From JALORV01 sp963766365 (GTDB lineage: Bacteria; Pseudomonadota; Gammaproteobacteria; Burkholderiales; Burkholderiaceae_F): a stretch of 64,000 nucleotides of DNA. Below, one piece after another: positions 34,224 through 43,463 of the stretch. Made by a program: the position numbers and the translations under genes. The notes beneath the pieces are model-generated. The model worked only from the letters and a program-made list of their open reading frames with translations, searched no databases and was not told where the DNA came from. The stretch lies in contig CAVXZK010000001.1 of the NCBI GenBank assembly GCA_963766365.1, forward strand, positions 62,001-126,000, given 5' to 3'. Positions within the stretch are counted from its first letter, which is position 1, and each line of letters begins with the position of its first letter.

Positions 34224-35558
34224 TCAGGCGACGTAAGGGTTGCGTCCGGTCCGGAATTCGACGCGCAGCGGCGTGCCGGCAAGCTCGAATTCGGAGCGAA
34301 AGTAGCCTTCGAGGTAGCGTCGGTAGCTGTCCGGGACGTGTTTCAGCGAGTTGCCATGAATCACGATGATGGGCGGGTTAACCCCACCCTGGTGGGCATA
34401 ACGCAATTTGGGGCGGGAGGCCCCAGCGCGAGGCGGCATCTGGCGCGCGACCGCGGCCTGCAGCGCGCGCGTCAGCTTCGGCGTCGGCAGCCGGGCGAAC
34501 GCCGCCGCGTGCGCTTCCGAGACCGAGCGCATCACTGCCGACAGGCCGGTACGCTTCAGGGCCGAGATCGTGTGGACCCGCGCCCAGCCCAGGAAGTGCA
34601 GCTTGCGGTCGATTTCACGCTTGATGCGATCGCGCTGGTAGTCGTCCAGCCCGTCCCACTTGTTGATCGCGATGACCAGTGCCCGCCCGCTCTCGAGCAC
34701 GTAGCCGGCAATGTGGGCATCCTGGTCCGAGATCTCGGCCGACGCGTCGAGCAGCAGCACGACGACGTTGGCGTCGGCAATCGCCTGCAGGGTCTTCACG
34801 ACGGAGAACTTCTCGACCGCTTCGAATACCTTGCCGCGCCGGCGCAGCCCGGCGGTATCGATCAAGGTATACGCGCGGCCATCGAACTCGAACTCGACTT
34901 CGATGGCGTCGCGCGTCGTGCCCGGTTGATCGAACGCGATCAGTCGCTCTTCCCCGATAAGCGCGTTGATCAGTGTCGACTTTCCGACGTTCGGGCGGCC
35001 AACGACCGCCACGCGCACGCGGCGCTCGGCGTCCTCGGCTCCTTCCACCGCAGCATCGGTCTCTGCCACGACAAAGGGCAGGAGCGCGAGGTCCATCAGG
35101 TCGCGAACTCCCTCTCCGTGCGCGGCCGAGATCGCATGCGGCTCGCCCAGCCCGAGCTCATGGAACTCCGCGATCGCTTCCGTCGGCAGCCCCTCGGCCT
35201 TGTTGACTGCCAGCAGTACGCGACGGCCGGTGATGCGCAGCCGTTCGCCGATGCGTCGGTCCTGCGCGGTCAGGCCTTCGCGCGCGTCGAGTATCAGGAC
35301 GATCGCGTCGCTTTCGGCGATCGCCTGCTCGGCCTGCGCGGCCATCTCGCGGGCGATGCCTTCGGCGTTCAATGGCTCGAAGCCGCCGGTGTCGATGACG
35401 ATGTAGCCGCGCGGGCCGACCCTGCCGTCACCGTAATGGCGATCGCGCGTCAGTCCGGGGAAATCCGCGACCAGCGCCGCGCGTGTCCGCGTCAGCCGGT
35501 TGAACAGCGTCGACTTGCCGACGTTCGGGCGGCCGACGAGTGCAATGACCGGTTTCAT
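34224..35558 (-). CDS. der: Ribosome-assembly GTPase Der (EngA)
   Basis: Der has two tandem G domains and a KH-like C-terminal domain and acts in 50S maturation. Both P-loops read GRPNVGKST (near residues 8 and 182), with DTGG and DTAG switch motifs and NKAE and NKWD base-specificity motifs. The start at ATG 35558 gives MKPVIALVG and 444 residues; the frame extends upstream into bamB, but without homology. It ends the hisS-yfgM-bamB-der run. The 137 bases to hfq hold hfq's upstream region and no gene. Confidence 0.96.
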   Translation of the reverse strand: MKPVIALVGRPNVGKSTLFNRLTRTRAALVADFPGLTRDRHYGDGRVGPRGYIVIDTGGFEPLNAEGIAREMAAQAEQAIAESDAIVLILDAREGLTAQDRRIGERLRITGRRVLLAVNKAEGLPTEAIAEFHELGLGEPHAISAAHGEGVRDLMDLALLPFVVAETDAAVEGAEDAERRVRVAVVGRPNVGKSTLINALIGEERLIAFDQPGTTRDAIEVEFEFDGRAYTLIDTAGLRRRGKVFEAVEKFSVVKTLQAIADANVVVLLLDASAEISDQDAHIAGYVLESGRALVIAINKWDGLDDYQRDRIKREIDRKLHFLGWARVHTISALKRTGLSAVMRSVSEAHAAAFARLPTPKLTRALQAAVARQMPPRAGASRPKLRYAHQGGVNPPIIVIHGNSLKHVPDSYRRYLEGYFRSEFELAGTPLRVEFRTGRNPYVA

Positions 35559-35575
35559 CGATTGGCGCGGCCGAT

Positions 35576-36751
35576 CTACTCGACCGTCACAAGCGCGACT
35601 GTCCCATCCTGCGTCTGCACGACGGCACCGCCGCCGAAGGCCGTCGGTTGCGCGGTGATCGCGCTGCCCAGCGCAACGCGGGCGAGGAAACTGCCGTCCT
35701 CGGGAGAAAGGAAGTGCAGGTAACCCGCGTAGTCGCCGACGAGCACGACCCGTCGGAGCGCGAGCGGCGCGGCGAGATCCCGGTGCAGGAGCTTCTCCTG
35801 ACGCCACGCATTGGCTCCGGTCGCCGTCGAAAACGCCACCACGTTCGACTTCGCATCCACTGCATACACGCGGCGGCCGTCACCAGCCACTCCAGTGCGG
35901 GCCGAAAAGTCGCGCGCCCAGCGCAGATTGCCGTTGGCGATCTCGAAGCAGGCGACACGTCCCTGGAACGCCGCAGCACAGACGTCGCCGCCGAGCACCA
36001 GGGGCGTGCCCTGCACGTCCGCCAGGCGCTCGACCTCGGTCGCGCCGCGCGGCTCGGCCACCGGGGCGTCCCAGCGCACGGTGCCATTGGCCACGCCGAT
36101 CATGGTCAGGCGCCCGCTCGGGAAGCCGGCGGCAATCAAGTCACCGGCGAAGGCCATTCCCGTCATGGACTTCAGAGTCAGCGGCGGCGTCGTACGCTGG
36201 TAGTTCCAGCGGCGCTTTCCGGTGTTCGCCTCGAACGTTGTGATCCGGTAATCCGACGAGCGCACGATCACGAGCCCGCGCCCGACGAGTGGCGGCGTGT
36301 GGACCGAGCCGCTCACCTGCGCACGCCACAGTTCCTTTCCGTCCGCACCCAACGCTATGACATCGCCGCGCGCGCTGCCGACCGCGACGACAAAGCCGTC
36401 ACTGCCGACACCTCCGGTGATCGATGTGCTGGTTTCGGCGCGCCAGACCACCTCGCCGTCCGGCCCGATGCGGACCACGGAGCCGCTGCCGCTGGCCGCA
36501 TAGATGGCGTTTTCAAGCACTGCAGGCTGCAGGAAAGCGGCGCGGGCCGAGCCGACGTCCGTACGCCACGCGACCCGCGGAGCCAGCGACGGCGAGAACT
36601 CGACCAGCGGAGACGGGTCGACCGCCTTGCTGGCAGCCCCCCCCAGCCAGGACGGCATCCATGACGGCGTCGACGAGCATCCGGCAAGCACGCCGCAAGC
36701 AAACACCCCCGCGAGGCGACGAACCGTCATCGCTGCATTCATCCGCTTCAC
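35576..36751 (-). CDS. bamB: Outer-membrane assembly lipoprotein BamB
   Basis: BamB is a beta-propeller lipoprotein of the BAM complex. The 391-residue product has lipobox LAGC (Cys25 from the GTG start) and repeated PQQ-like blades such as GSVVRIGPDGEVVWRAE and GTPLVLGGDVCAAAFQGRVACFE. Starts are possible at GTG 36751 (overlapping the yfgM stop), ATG 36742 and ATG 36730; all keep the lipobox. Confidence 0.94.
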   Translation of the reverse strand: MKRMNAAMTVRRLAGVFACGVLAGCSSTPSWMPSWLGGAASKAVDPSPLVEFSPSLAPRVAWRTDVGSARAAFLQPAVLENAIYAASGSGSVVRIGPDGEVVWRAETSTSITGGVGSDGFVVAVGSARGDVIALGADGKELWRAQVSGSVHTPPLVGRGLVIVRSSDYRITTFEANTGKRRWNYQRTTPPLTLKSMTGMAFAGDLIAAGFPSGRLTMIGVANGTVRWDAPVAEPRGATEVERLADVQGTPLVLGGDVCAAAFQGRVACFEIANGNLRWARDFSARTGVAGDGRRVYAVDAKSNVVAFSTATGANAWRQEKLLHRDLAAPLALRRVVLVGDYAGYLHFLSPEDGSFLARVALGSAITAQPTAFGGGAVVQTQDGTVALVTVE

Positions 36752-37389
36752 GACGCTGCAGCGGGCGGCAGCGCGTCGAGCTTCAACTGGATGATCGCCC
36801 GCAGTGGATGCTGTGCATCCGCCTTCGCCAGTGCGTCTTTGTATGCGGCGCGCGCTTCCTCGGTCTTGTTCTGCGCAACCAGCACGTCGCCGCGCCGATC
36901 GAGCACCGCCGGCAGGTAAGAAGCAGGCGCCTCGAAGCTCAACGCCTGCAGTGCCTGGTCGTATTTCTTCTCATCGAGCAGCACGCCAGCGAGTCGAACC
37001 CGCGCGATCATCGTCAGTTCATCGTGTCCCGACTTGTCGATGACCCATCGCAGCTGCTCGGCCGCCTTGGGAAGGTCACCCATTTCGGCACTCAGCTTGG
37101 CCGCCTGCAGCGCGGCGATGGCAGCATAGGAGGTCCGTCCGTAGTGCTCCTGGATCGTTGCGGCCAGGGTCTGGACCTTGGCGGTATCACGCGCCACGAT
37201 CGCCTGCTCGAGCTGTCCGTAGACTCCGGCGGCTGACTTCGCCTGATCGCGCTCGTACCAGCGCCAGCCGTTGTAGCCGGCAAAGCCGAGCAGCACCACG
37301 GTCACCGCCGTCAGCAGCAGGTTGCCGTACTTTTGCCACCAGGCTTTCAGCTCGGCGAGTTGTTCCTGTTCTTCGAGGTCGTACGCCAT
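36748..37389 (-). CDS. YfgM-like tetratricopeptide membrane protein
   Basis: YfgM is an inner-membrane anchored periplasmic TPR protein, linked in E. coli to the PpiD chaperone at the Sec translocon. The 213-residue product has a conserved cytoplasmic start (MAYDLEEQEQLAELKAWWQKYG), one membrane helix (about 24-41), then TPR-like helices. It lies between hisS and bamB, the conserved order, 7 bases after hisS. Confidence 0.9.
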   Translation of the reverse strand: MAYDLEEQEQLAELKAWWQKYGNLLLTAVTVVLLGFAGYNGWRWYERDQAKSAAGVYGQLEQAIVARDTAKVQTLAATIQEHYGRTSYAAIAALQAAKLSAEMGDLPKAAEQLRWVIDKSGHDELTMIARVRLAGVLLDEKKYDQALQALSFEAPASYLPAVLDRRGDVLVAQNKTEEARAAYKDALAKADAQHPLRAIIQLKLDALPPAAAS

Positions 37390-37396
37390 CGGATTC

Positions 37397-38710
37397 CTAC
37401 AGGTTGTCGTTGCGTGTCAATGCTTCCACCAGTGCATCGGGGATCTGATCGAGCGGGACGATACGCTGCTCGGCATAGGGTGCCGCGCTGTCCGTTGCCC
37501 GCAGCGCCTTGATCGTGGCCGCATTCGCGGTGGCCTCGGCTTCGCCGACGATGACCGCGTACTCGGCACCACTGGCATCCGCCTTCTTCATCTGCGACTT
37601 CATGCTGCCGTCGCCTACGTGACAGATGACATCGAGGCCACAGTCCCGCATCGCTTCGGCGAGCAGGAAGGCGCGCTGCGCGGTGGCGCCGCCCTGGTGC
37701 AGCACATACACGTCGGTCAAGGACGCCACTTCAGCCGATCGTGCTTCGCGAATGAGCTCGATCACGCGCTCGATGCCGAGCCCGAAGCCGATGCCGGGCG
37801 TGGGCTTGCCGCCCATGCGCTCGATCAGCGGGTCGTAGCGCCCGCCGCCGCACAGCGTCCCCTGCGCGCCAAGGGCATCAGTGATCCACTCGAACACCGT
37901 GAGGTTGTAGTAATCAAGCCCGCGCACCATGCGCGGGTTGATCGTGAACTCGATGCCGGCCGCCTGCAGCAGCGCCTGCAGGCCCTCGAAGTGCGCGCTC
38001 GACGACTCGCCGAGGTACTCGGTGATGCGCGGTGCTCCAGCCACTATTTCCGCGAGCGCCGGGTTCTTGCTGTCGAGGATGCGCAGCGGATTGGTGTGGA
38101 GTCGGCGCCGGGAATCGGCATCCAGCGCCGCCTCGTGCTGCGACAGATGCGCGATCAGGTCAGCACGGTGCCGCGCCCGCTCGTCCGCCTGCCCGAGGCA
38201 GTTCAGTTCCAGCCGCACACGGCCGACGCGCTCGATGCCGAGGATCTTCCACAGCCGGGCCAGCATGACGATCTGTTCCGCGTCGATGTCCGGCCCCGCA
38301 AAGCCGACCGCCTCGACATTGACTTGGTAGAACTGCCGGTAGCGGCCGCGCTGCGGTCGCTCGTGGCGGAACACCGGGCCCATGGACCAAAGCCGGCGTG
38401 GCGCGTCGTAAGTGAGGTTGTGCTCGACGATCGCGCGCATCACGCCGGCGGTGAATTCCGGACGCAGCGTCAACTGCTCGCCGTTGAGCCGGTCCTCGAA
38501 GGAATACATCTCCTTTTCGACGATGTCGGTGACCTCGCCGATGCCCCTCACGAAGAGCTCGGTGTACTCGACGATCGGGGTGCGGATCTGCTGGTAGCCG
38601 TAGCTGCGCAGCCAGTCCGCAACACGCGCCTCGAACCATTCCCACAGCGGGGCCTCCGCGGGCAACAGATCATTCATGCCGCGCACGGCAGCGAGCTTCT
38701 TCTGCGCCAT
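37397..38710 (-). CDS. hisS: Histidyl-tRNA synthetase
   Basis: HisS charges tRNA-His. The 437-residue class II enzyme has motif 2 (FRHERPQRGRYRQFYQ), the histidine motifs LVRGLDYY-like VRGLDYYN and GGGRYDPLI, and a C-terminal anticodon-binding domain. The start at ATG 38710 gives MAQKKLAAVRGMNDLLP. It follows ispG by 4 bases. Confidence 0.96.
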   Translation of the reverse strand: MAQKKLAAVRGMNDLLPAEAPLWEWFEARVADWLRSYGYQQIRTPIVEYTELFVRGIGEVTDIVEKEMYSFEDRLNGEQLTLRPEFTAGVMRAIVEHNLTYDAPRRLWSMGPVFRHERPQRGRYRQFYQVNVEAVGFAGPDIDAEQIVMLARLWKILGIERVGRVRLELNCLGQADERARHRADLIAHLSQHEAALDADSRRRLHTNPLRILDSKNPALAEIVAGAPRITEYLGESSSAHFEGLQALLQAAGIEFTINPRMVRGLDYYNLTVFEWITDALGAQGTLCGGGRYDPLIERMGGKPTPGIGFGLGIERVIELIREARSAEVASLTDVYVLHQGGATAQRAFLLAEAMRDCGLDVICHVGDGSMKSQMKKADASGAEYAVIVGEAEATANAATIKALRATDSAAPYAEQRIVPLDQIPDALVEALTRNDNL

Positions 38711-38714
38711 GGCG

Positions 38715-39995
38715 TCAGGCGTGGATCCGCGCGTACTTGCGTCGCACGTAATCGCCAACGATCGCCTGGAATTCTTCGGCGATCCGTTCGCCCTTCAGCG
38801 TCACCGTGCGCTCGCCATCGACGAACACGGGCGCGACCGGCGCTTCGCCGGAACCCGGCAGGCTGATGCCGATGTTCGCGTGCTTGCTTTCGCCCGGTCC
38901 ATTGACCACGCAGCCCATGACCGCAACGCTCATCGACTCGACTCCGGGATGATCGCGCCGCCACACCTGCATCTGCTCACGCAGCCAGGTCTGGATCGAA
39001 TCCGCCAGTTCCTGGAAGAAAGTGCTGGTCGTGCGGCCGCAGCCCGGGCAGGCCACGACCATCGGCGTGAAGGCGCGCAGTCCCAGGGTCTGCAGGATCT
39101 CCTGGGCCACCTGCACCTCGCGCGTGCGTGACTCTCCCGGCGCCGGGGTCAGTGACACGCGAATCGTGTCGCCGATGCCTTCCTGCAGCAGCACCGCAAG
39201 TGCCGCGGTCGACGCCACGATGCCCTTGCTGCCCATGCCGGCCTCGGTCAGGCCGAGATGCAGCGGGTAGTCGCAGCGCTGCGACAGCGCGCGATAGACC
39301 GCGATCAGGTCCTGCACGCCGCTGACTTTCGCCGACAGGCAGATGCGATTGCCCGGCAGGCCGAGCTGCTCGGCCCGCTCGGCGCTCTCGATCGCCGAAC
39401 GCACCAGCGCTTCGCGCAGGACGGCACTGGCATCCCAGGGTTCAGCGCGGGCCGCGTTCTCGTCCATCATGCGCGCCAGGAGTTCCTGGTCGAGCGAGCC
39501 CCAGTTGACGCCGATGCGGATCGGCTTGTCGTAGCGGCACGCCACTTCAATCATCTGTGCGAAGTTGTCCTCGCGGCGCGCACCCTTGCCAACGTTGCCC
39601 GGGTTGATGCGGTACTTCGACAGCGCCTGTGCACACCCCGGGTACTGCTTCAGCAGCTTGTGGCCGTTGTAGTGGAAGTCCCCGATGAGCGGCACCTCGA
39701 CGCCCATGCGGTCCAGTTGCTCGCGAATCGCCGCCACTTCCGCCGCCGCCTCGGGCGAGTTGACTGTAATGCGTACCGCCTCCGAGCCGGCCTGCGCCAG
39801 TTCCTTCACCTGGACAGCAGTCGCGATGGCGTCAGCCGTGTCGGTATTGGTCATTGACTGCACCATGACCGGTGCATTGCTGCCGATGCGAATGACACGC
39901 TGGCCCCAGCGCAGTTCGACCTCGCGCGTCGGGCGGCGACCGGCCGGGCGGGCCGCCGCCGGCAGGCAGTCGAGCGGTTCGATCGGCTGATTCAT
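38715..39995 (-). CDS. ispG: 4-hydroxy-3-methylbut-2-enyl diphosphate synthase (IspG/GcpE)
   Basis: IspG performs the reductive ring opening of MEcPP in the MEP isoprenoid pathway with a [4Fe-4S] cluster. The cluster cysteines are in VVACPGCGRTT and MGCVVNGPGE. The 426-residue product carries an insertion (GKGARREDNFAQMIE) seen in betaproteobacterial IspG. The start is ATG 39995, 7 bases after rodZ. Confidence 0.96.
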   Translation of the reverse strand: MNQPIEPLDCLPAAARPAGRRPTREVELRWGQRVIRIGSNAPVMVQSMTNTDTADAIATAVQVKELAQAGSEAVRITVNSPEAAAEVAAIREQLDRMGVEVPLIGDFHYNGHKLLKQYPGCAQALSKYRINPGNVGKGARREDNFAQMIEVACRYDKPIRIGVNWGSLDQELLARMMDENAARAEPWDASAVLREALVRSAIESAERAEQLGLPGNRICLSAKVSGVQDLIAVYRALSQRCDYPLHLGLTEAGMGSKGIVASTAALAVLLQEGIGDTIRVSLTPAPGESRTREVQVAQEILQTLGLRAFTPMVVACPGCGRTTSTFFQELADSIQTWLREQMQVWRRDHPGVESMSVAVMGCVVNGPGESKHANIGISLPGSGEAPVAPVFVDGERTVTLKGERIAEEFQAIVGDYVRRKYARIHA

Positions 39996-40002
39996 CGCGC
40001 TG

Positions 40003-40857
40003 TCAATTGATCGTGAAGCGTGCAACGTTCTGCCGGCTGTACGGACTGAGGTCATAGGCCTCGCCACGCACCTCGACACTCGTCTTGGTCGTGTCGCCGA
40101 TGACCACGTAGAACGGCGGAGTCCCCTCGATCACGAACTCGGCGCCGGCCGTGTTGTGCTGCGAATGCAGGACCTTGCCTTCGGCATCCTTGACCTCGGC
40201 CCACGATGCCCCGCTGAACCGGAGCTTGAGCAACGGCGGAGGCGGGACCGGCTCCAGCAGCGCGGCGGATTCCGAAGCACCCGCAGGCACCGCTGCGGGC
40301 GCCGGCGTGGCCGGCTCGGTGACAGGAGGCGGCGCGGACGGCGGCCCTTGCACCGCGGGCGCCGCCGGAACGACCGTACCGGTCGTGGATCTCGGGCTGC
40401 TTTCGCGTGTCGCGTACCAGCCGAGAATTCCGAGCACGATCAGGAGCAGCACTGCACCGACGACGACCAGACGTCGCGACGTCTGTTCGCGCGACGCGGC
40501 ACGCACCGGCGAGTAGTCGCGCTGCTGCGTCATGCCATCGACGACCGATGAACTGCTTGGTGCGATCTTTGAAGCGAGGTCGTCAAGCAACGGGCCGGGC
40601 TCGACGTTGAGGATCCGCGCATAACTGCGAACGAAGCCCCGCACGTAGGCCGCCTCAGGCAATGCGGTGAGCGTTTCCTGTTCCAGTGCGCGGACCTGGT
40701 TCGGATGCAACCTCAACCGGGCGGCAACGTCGGTAACCGTGAGCCCGGCGCGCTCGCGTTCCCAACGCAGACGAGCCCCGAAGGATGTCGGCGGCTGCTC
40801 CACCGGAGTTTCAGCGGGCGCGCCAGGCACCTCGGTGCGATTGCTGTCGTCACTCAT
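40003..40857 (-). CDS. rodZ: RodZ-like cytoskeletal protein with HTH domain
   Basis: RodZ links MreB to the wall elongation machinery. The 284-residue product has a cytoplasmic XRE-like HTH (about 26-90, FGARLRWERERAGLT and LEQETLTALPEAAYVRGFVRSYA), a membrane helix near 129-147, a Pro/Ala-rich periplasmic linker and a C-terminal DUF4115 beta domain. It overlaps pilW by 8 bases, with ispG downstream, the conserved order. Confidence 0.92.
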   Translation of the reverse strand: MSDDSNRTEVPGAPAETPVEQPPTSFGARLRWERERAGLTVTDVAARLRLHPNQVRALEQETLTALPEAAYVRGFVRSYARILNVEPGPLLDDLASKIAPSSSSVVDGMTQQRDYSPVRAASREQTSRRLVVVGAVLLLIVLGILGWYATRESSPRSTTGTVVPAAPAVQGPPSAPPPVTEPATPAPAAVPAGASESAALLEPVPPPPLLKLRFSGASWAEVKDAEGKVLHSQHNTAGAEFVIEGTPPFYVVIGDTTKTSVEVRGEAYDLSPYSRQNVARFTIN

Positions 40858-41689
40858 CGAACGCGCCGCGGGCCAGCAGGCTGGCCTCCTTTGAGTTGGG
40901 AAAACGCGAACGCAGTTCCGAGGCCCGCCGCGTTTCGGTGCGCAGGTCTCCCTGCACCCGCGCCAGCTTCAGCCCCAACCACAGCGACTCCGCGGTTTCG
41001 TCCGTCGTGCGGGACAGTAGCCCGTAGTAGAACGCCGCACGCTCGGTCTGGCCGGTAGCCAGGTAGAGCCGCGTCAATTCGACCTTGGCAGCCGGGCTGG
41101 ACGCGTCCAGTTCGAATGCCCGTCGCAGGTACGGTTCGGCCGCTCCGTAATCCTTGGCCCGCATCATGCACATGCCGGCATTGAGGTTGGCAAGCGACGG
41201 CGTGGCATAAAGTGGATCGCGCAGCGCGCGCTGGAAATAGCCCATGGCCTCCTGCTCGCGGCCATTGCGGCAAAGTACCCAGCCATAGTTGTTGTTGATG
41301 TCGGGGTTGGCCGGTTCGAGCTGCAGCGCTCGCTGGAAGTTGGCCTCGGCCTCGCGACTATCACCGAGCTCCGTGTAGATCAAGCCGAGCAGGCCATAGG
41401 CATCCGCCAAGGTGGGGTCGATCTGTACCGCTCGCTTGGCCTCTTCCAGCGCCACCGACATCTGGCCGTTGCGGAAGTAGGCGGCGGCAAGATCGACCCG
41501 TGCGCGGGCCCGGGCTTTCGAATTCGTCTGCGACGCGGCAGCCGGTCCGCCCGACGTGGTCGAGGAGATGACCGCGCCACTGGACGATGTGACGGTCGTC
41601 GTCGTGCACGCCGCGGCCAGACCAAGGCAGCAGATCACCGTTGCCAGCGCCATCATCGACGCCCGCGTGCCGCGGCTTCCGTGACTCAT
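40850..41689 (-). CDS. pilW: Type IV pilus biogenesis lipoprotein PilW/PilF
   Basis: This outer-membrane TPR lipoprotein stabilises the PilQ secretin. The 279-residue product has lipobox LAAAC (Cys28), a Ser/Thr-rich linker and about six TPR repeats (ADAYGLLGLIYTELGDSREAEANFQRALQLEP and others). It sits between rlmN and rodZ. No other pilus genes are in the window. Confidence 0.92.
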   Translation of the reverse strand: MSHGSRGTRASMMALATVICCLGLAAACTTTTVTSSSGAVISSTTSGGPAAASQTNSKARARARVDLAAAYFRNGQMSVALEEAKRAVQIDPTLADAYGLLGLIYTELGDSREAEANFQRALQLEPANPDINNNYGWVLCRNGREQEAMGYFQRALRDPLYATPSLANLNAGMCMMRAKDYGAAEPYLRRAFELDASSPAAKVELTRLYLATGQTERAAFYYGLLSRTTDETAESLWLGLKLARVQGDLRTETRRASELRSRFPNSKEASLLARGAFDE

Positions 41690-41690
41690 G

Positions 41691-42812
41691 CTATCGAACC
41701 TCCGTTACAGGAACCACGCCAGCTGCGTCGCTCCGGCGCGAGGCGCGACGGGTGCGGTCCTGCACCTCGCCCGCCAGCTGCCCGCACGCCGCGTCGATGT
41801 CGTCACCTCGAGTGCGACGCACCGTCGTCACGATGCCGGCGTCCGACAGGCGCTGCGCAAACCCACGAATCCGTTCGTCCGGAGAACGAGCGAGACCCGA
41901 GTTCGGAAACGGATTGAACGGAATCAGGTTGAACTTGCAGGGCACGTCGCGCACCAGTGCCACGAGCTGATCGGCATGGCTGTCGGCGTCGTTGACACCG
42001 TCGAGCATCACGTACTCAAAAGTGATGAAGTCGCGCGGCGCCACCTTCAGGTAACGCCGGCACGCGGCCATCAGCTCACGCAAGGGATACTTGCGGTTCA
42101 GCGGCACGAGCTGGTCGCGCAAGGCGTCATGCGGGGCATGCAGCGAAACGGCGAGCGCCACGGGACACTCCGCACCGAGCCGGTCGATCTGCGGCACCAT
42201 GCCCGAGGTCGACACGGTGACGCGTCGACGCGACAGTCCATAAGCGTGGTCATCGAGCATCAGTCGCAGCGCCGGCAACAGGGCATCGTAGTTCTGCAGC
42301 GGCTCGCCCATGCCCATCATCACGACATTGCTGATCACGCGTTCGCCTTCGGCGTCCAGCCCGAGCGACCGACGCAGCGCGTGTTCCGCCCACCACAGCT
42401 GGCCGATGATCTCACCCGTGGTCAGGTTGCGACTGAATCCCTGGCGTCCGGTGGAGCAGAACACGCAGTTGACCGCGCAACCCGCCTGCGACGAGACACA
42501 CAACGTCCCACGGTCGGCCTCCGGAATGAACACAGACTCGATCGCATTGCCGGCCCCGACATCCAGCAGCCACTTGCGCGTGCCATCCGCCGAGACCGAG
42601 TCCCGGACAACCGTGGGCGCGGTGATCTCGGCACGTTCCGCCAGCTTCACGCGCAGCGACTTCGCGAGTTCGGTCATCGCGTCGAAGTTCGCCGCGCCGC
42701 GCCGGTGAATCCACTGCGCCAGCTGGCGCGCACGGAACGGCTTCTCGTCCAGCGCAGCGACGTAGTCGGTCAACGCCGCCACGTCGAAGTCGAGAAGGTT
42801 CACGCGAGCCAT
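41691..42812 (-). CDS. rlmN: Dual-specificity 23S rRNA/tRNA adenine C2-methyltransferase RlmN
   Basis: RlmN is a radical SAM enzyme that methylates A2503 of 23S rRNA and A37 of some tRNAs. The cluster motif CxxxCxxC is Cys112-Cys116-Cys119 (GCAVNCVFC), and the second substrate cysteine lies near the C-terminus in DIDAACGQLAGE. The 373-residue length is normal. It lies 15 bases after ndk. Confidence 0.96.
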   Translation of the reverse strand: MARVNLLDFDVAALTDYVAALDEKPFRARQLAQWIHRRGAANFDAMTELAKSLRVKLAERAEITAPTVVRDSVSADGTRKWLLDVGAGNAIESVFIPEADRGTLCVSSQAGCAVNCVFCSTGRQGFSRNLTTGEIIGQLWWAEHALRRSLGLDAEGERVISNVVMMGMGEPLQNYDALLPALRLMLDDHAYGLSRRRVTVSTSGMVPQIDRLGAECPVALAVSLHAPHDALRDQLVPLNRKYPLRELMAACRRYLKVAPRDFITFEYVMLDGVNDADSHADQLVALVRDVPCKFNLIPFNPFPNSGLARSPDERIRGFAQRLSDAGIVTTVRRTRGDDIDAACGQLAGEVQDRTRRASRRSDAAGVVPVTEVR

Positions 42813-42827
42813 GTTCGAGACCAGCGC

Positions 42828-43253
42828 TCAGCGCGGGTAGACCGCCATCTGTGGGAAGAAATACGCGATTTCGACGCGCGCGGTCTCGGCGGCATCTGAG
42901 CCGTGCACCGCATTGGCGTCGATGCTCTCGGCGAAGTCGGCGCGGATCGTGCCGGGCGCTGCCTTCTTGGGGTCGGTCGCACCCATCAGTTCGCGGTTCT
43001 TCGCGATCGCGTTTTCGCCCTCGAGCACCTGGATCATCACGGGCCCGGACACCATGAAGTCGACGAGGTCCTTGAAGAAGGGGCGCTCGCGATGCACGGC
43101 ATAGAACCCTTCGGCTTCGCTGCGCGACAGCCATGCCATGCGGGCGGCGATGACCTTCAGCCCGTTGGTCTCGAACCGCGAGTAGATCTTCCCGATGGCA
43201 TTCTTCGCGACTGCGTCGGGTTTGATGATTGAAAGGGTGCGCTCCAACGCCAT
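42828..43253 (-). CDS. ndk: Nucleoside diphosphate kinase
   Basis: Ndk equilibrates NDP and NTP pools. The 141-residue product has the phosphohistidine His117 in NAVHGSDA and the N-terminal ERTLSIIKPDAV. It is the first gene of the long ndk-rlmN-pilW-rodZ-ispG-hisS-yfgM-bamB-der run. Confidence 0.97.
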   Translation of the reverse strand: MALERTLSIIKPDAVAKNAIGKIYSRFETNGLKVIAARMAWLSRSEAEGFYAVHRERPFFKDLVDFMVSGPVMIQVLEGENAIAKNRELMGATDPKKAAPGTIRADFAESIDANAVHGSDAAETARVEIAYFFPQMAVYPR

Positions 43254-43389
43254 GACTTCAGCCTTTTCTTTGCTTCAATGGACGATTTCCGGCCGTCGCC
43301 ACGTGCCCTTCGGCAAACCGAAAGGACCGGACGGCCGATCCGAAAACCTCGATAAATTAACTACTTGCGACACCCGAGGTCAGCCTGAA

Positions 43390-43398
43390 ATTCTAGCA
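43390..43398 (-). promoter_or_regulatory. Possible extended -10 promoter for ndk
   Basis: TGCTAGAAT on the minus strand has the extended -10 form. It would give an ndk leader of about 130 bases within the 210-base gap between rlmD and ndk. No clear -35 is seen; the rest of the gap shows nothing else. Confidence 0.4.
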
Positions 43399-43463
43399 CG
43401 CAGGGCGCTTCCCGGCCGCTGGGTTTGCCCCGCAGCGACGCGGGTCGCGCTACGAACTCGAGC

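Noticed and set aside
34086..35723. A 545-codon plus-strand frame opposite der
   Set aside because: It is a shadow of the Der GTPase gene and begins at the hfq start region without a ribosome binding site of its own.
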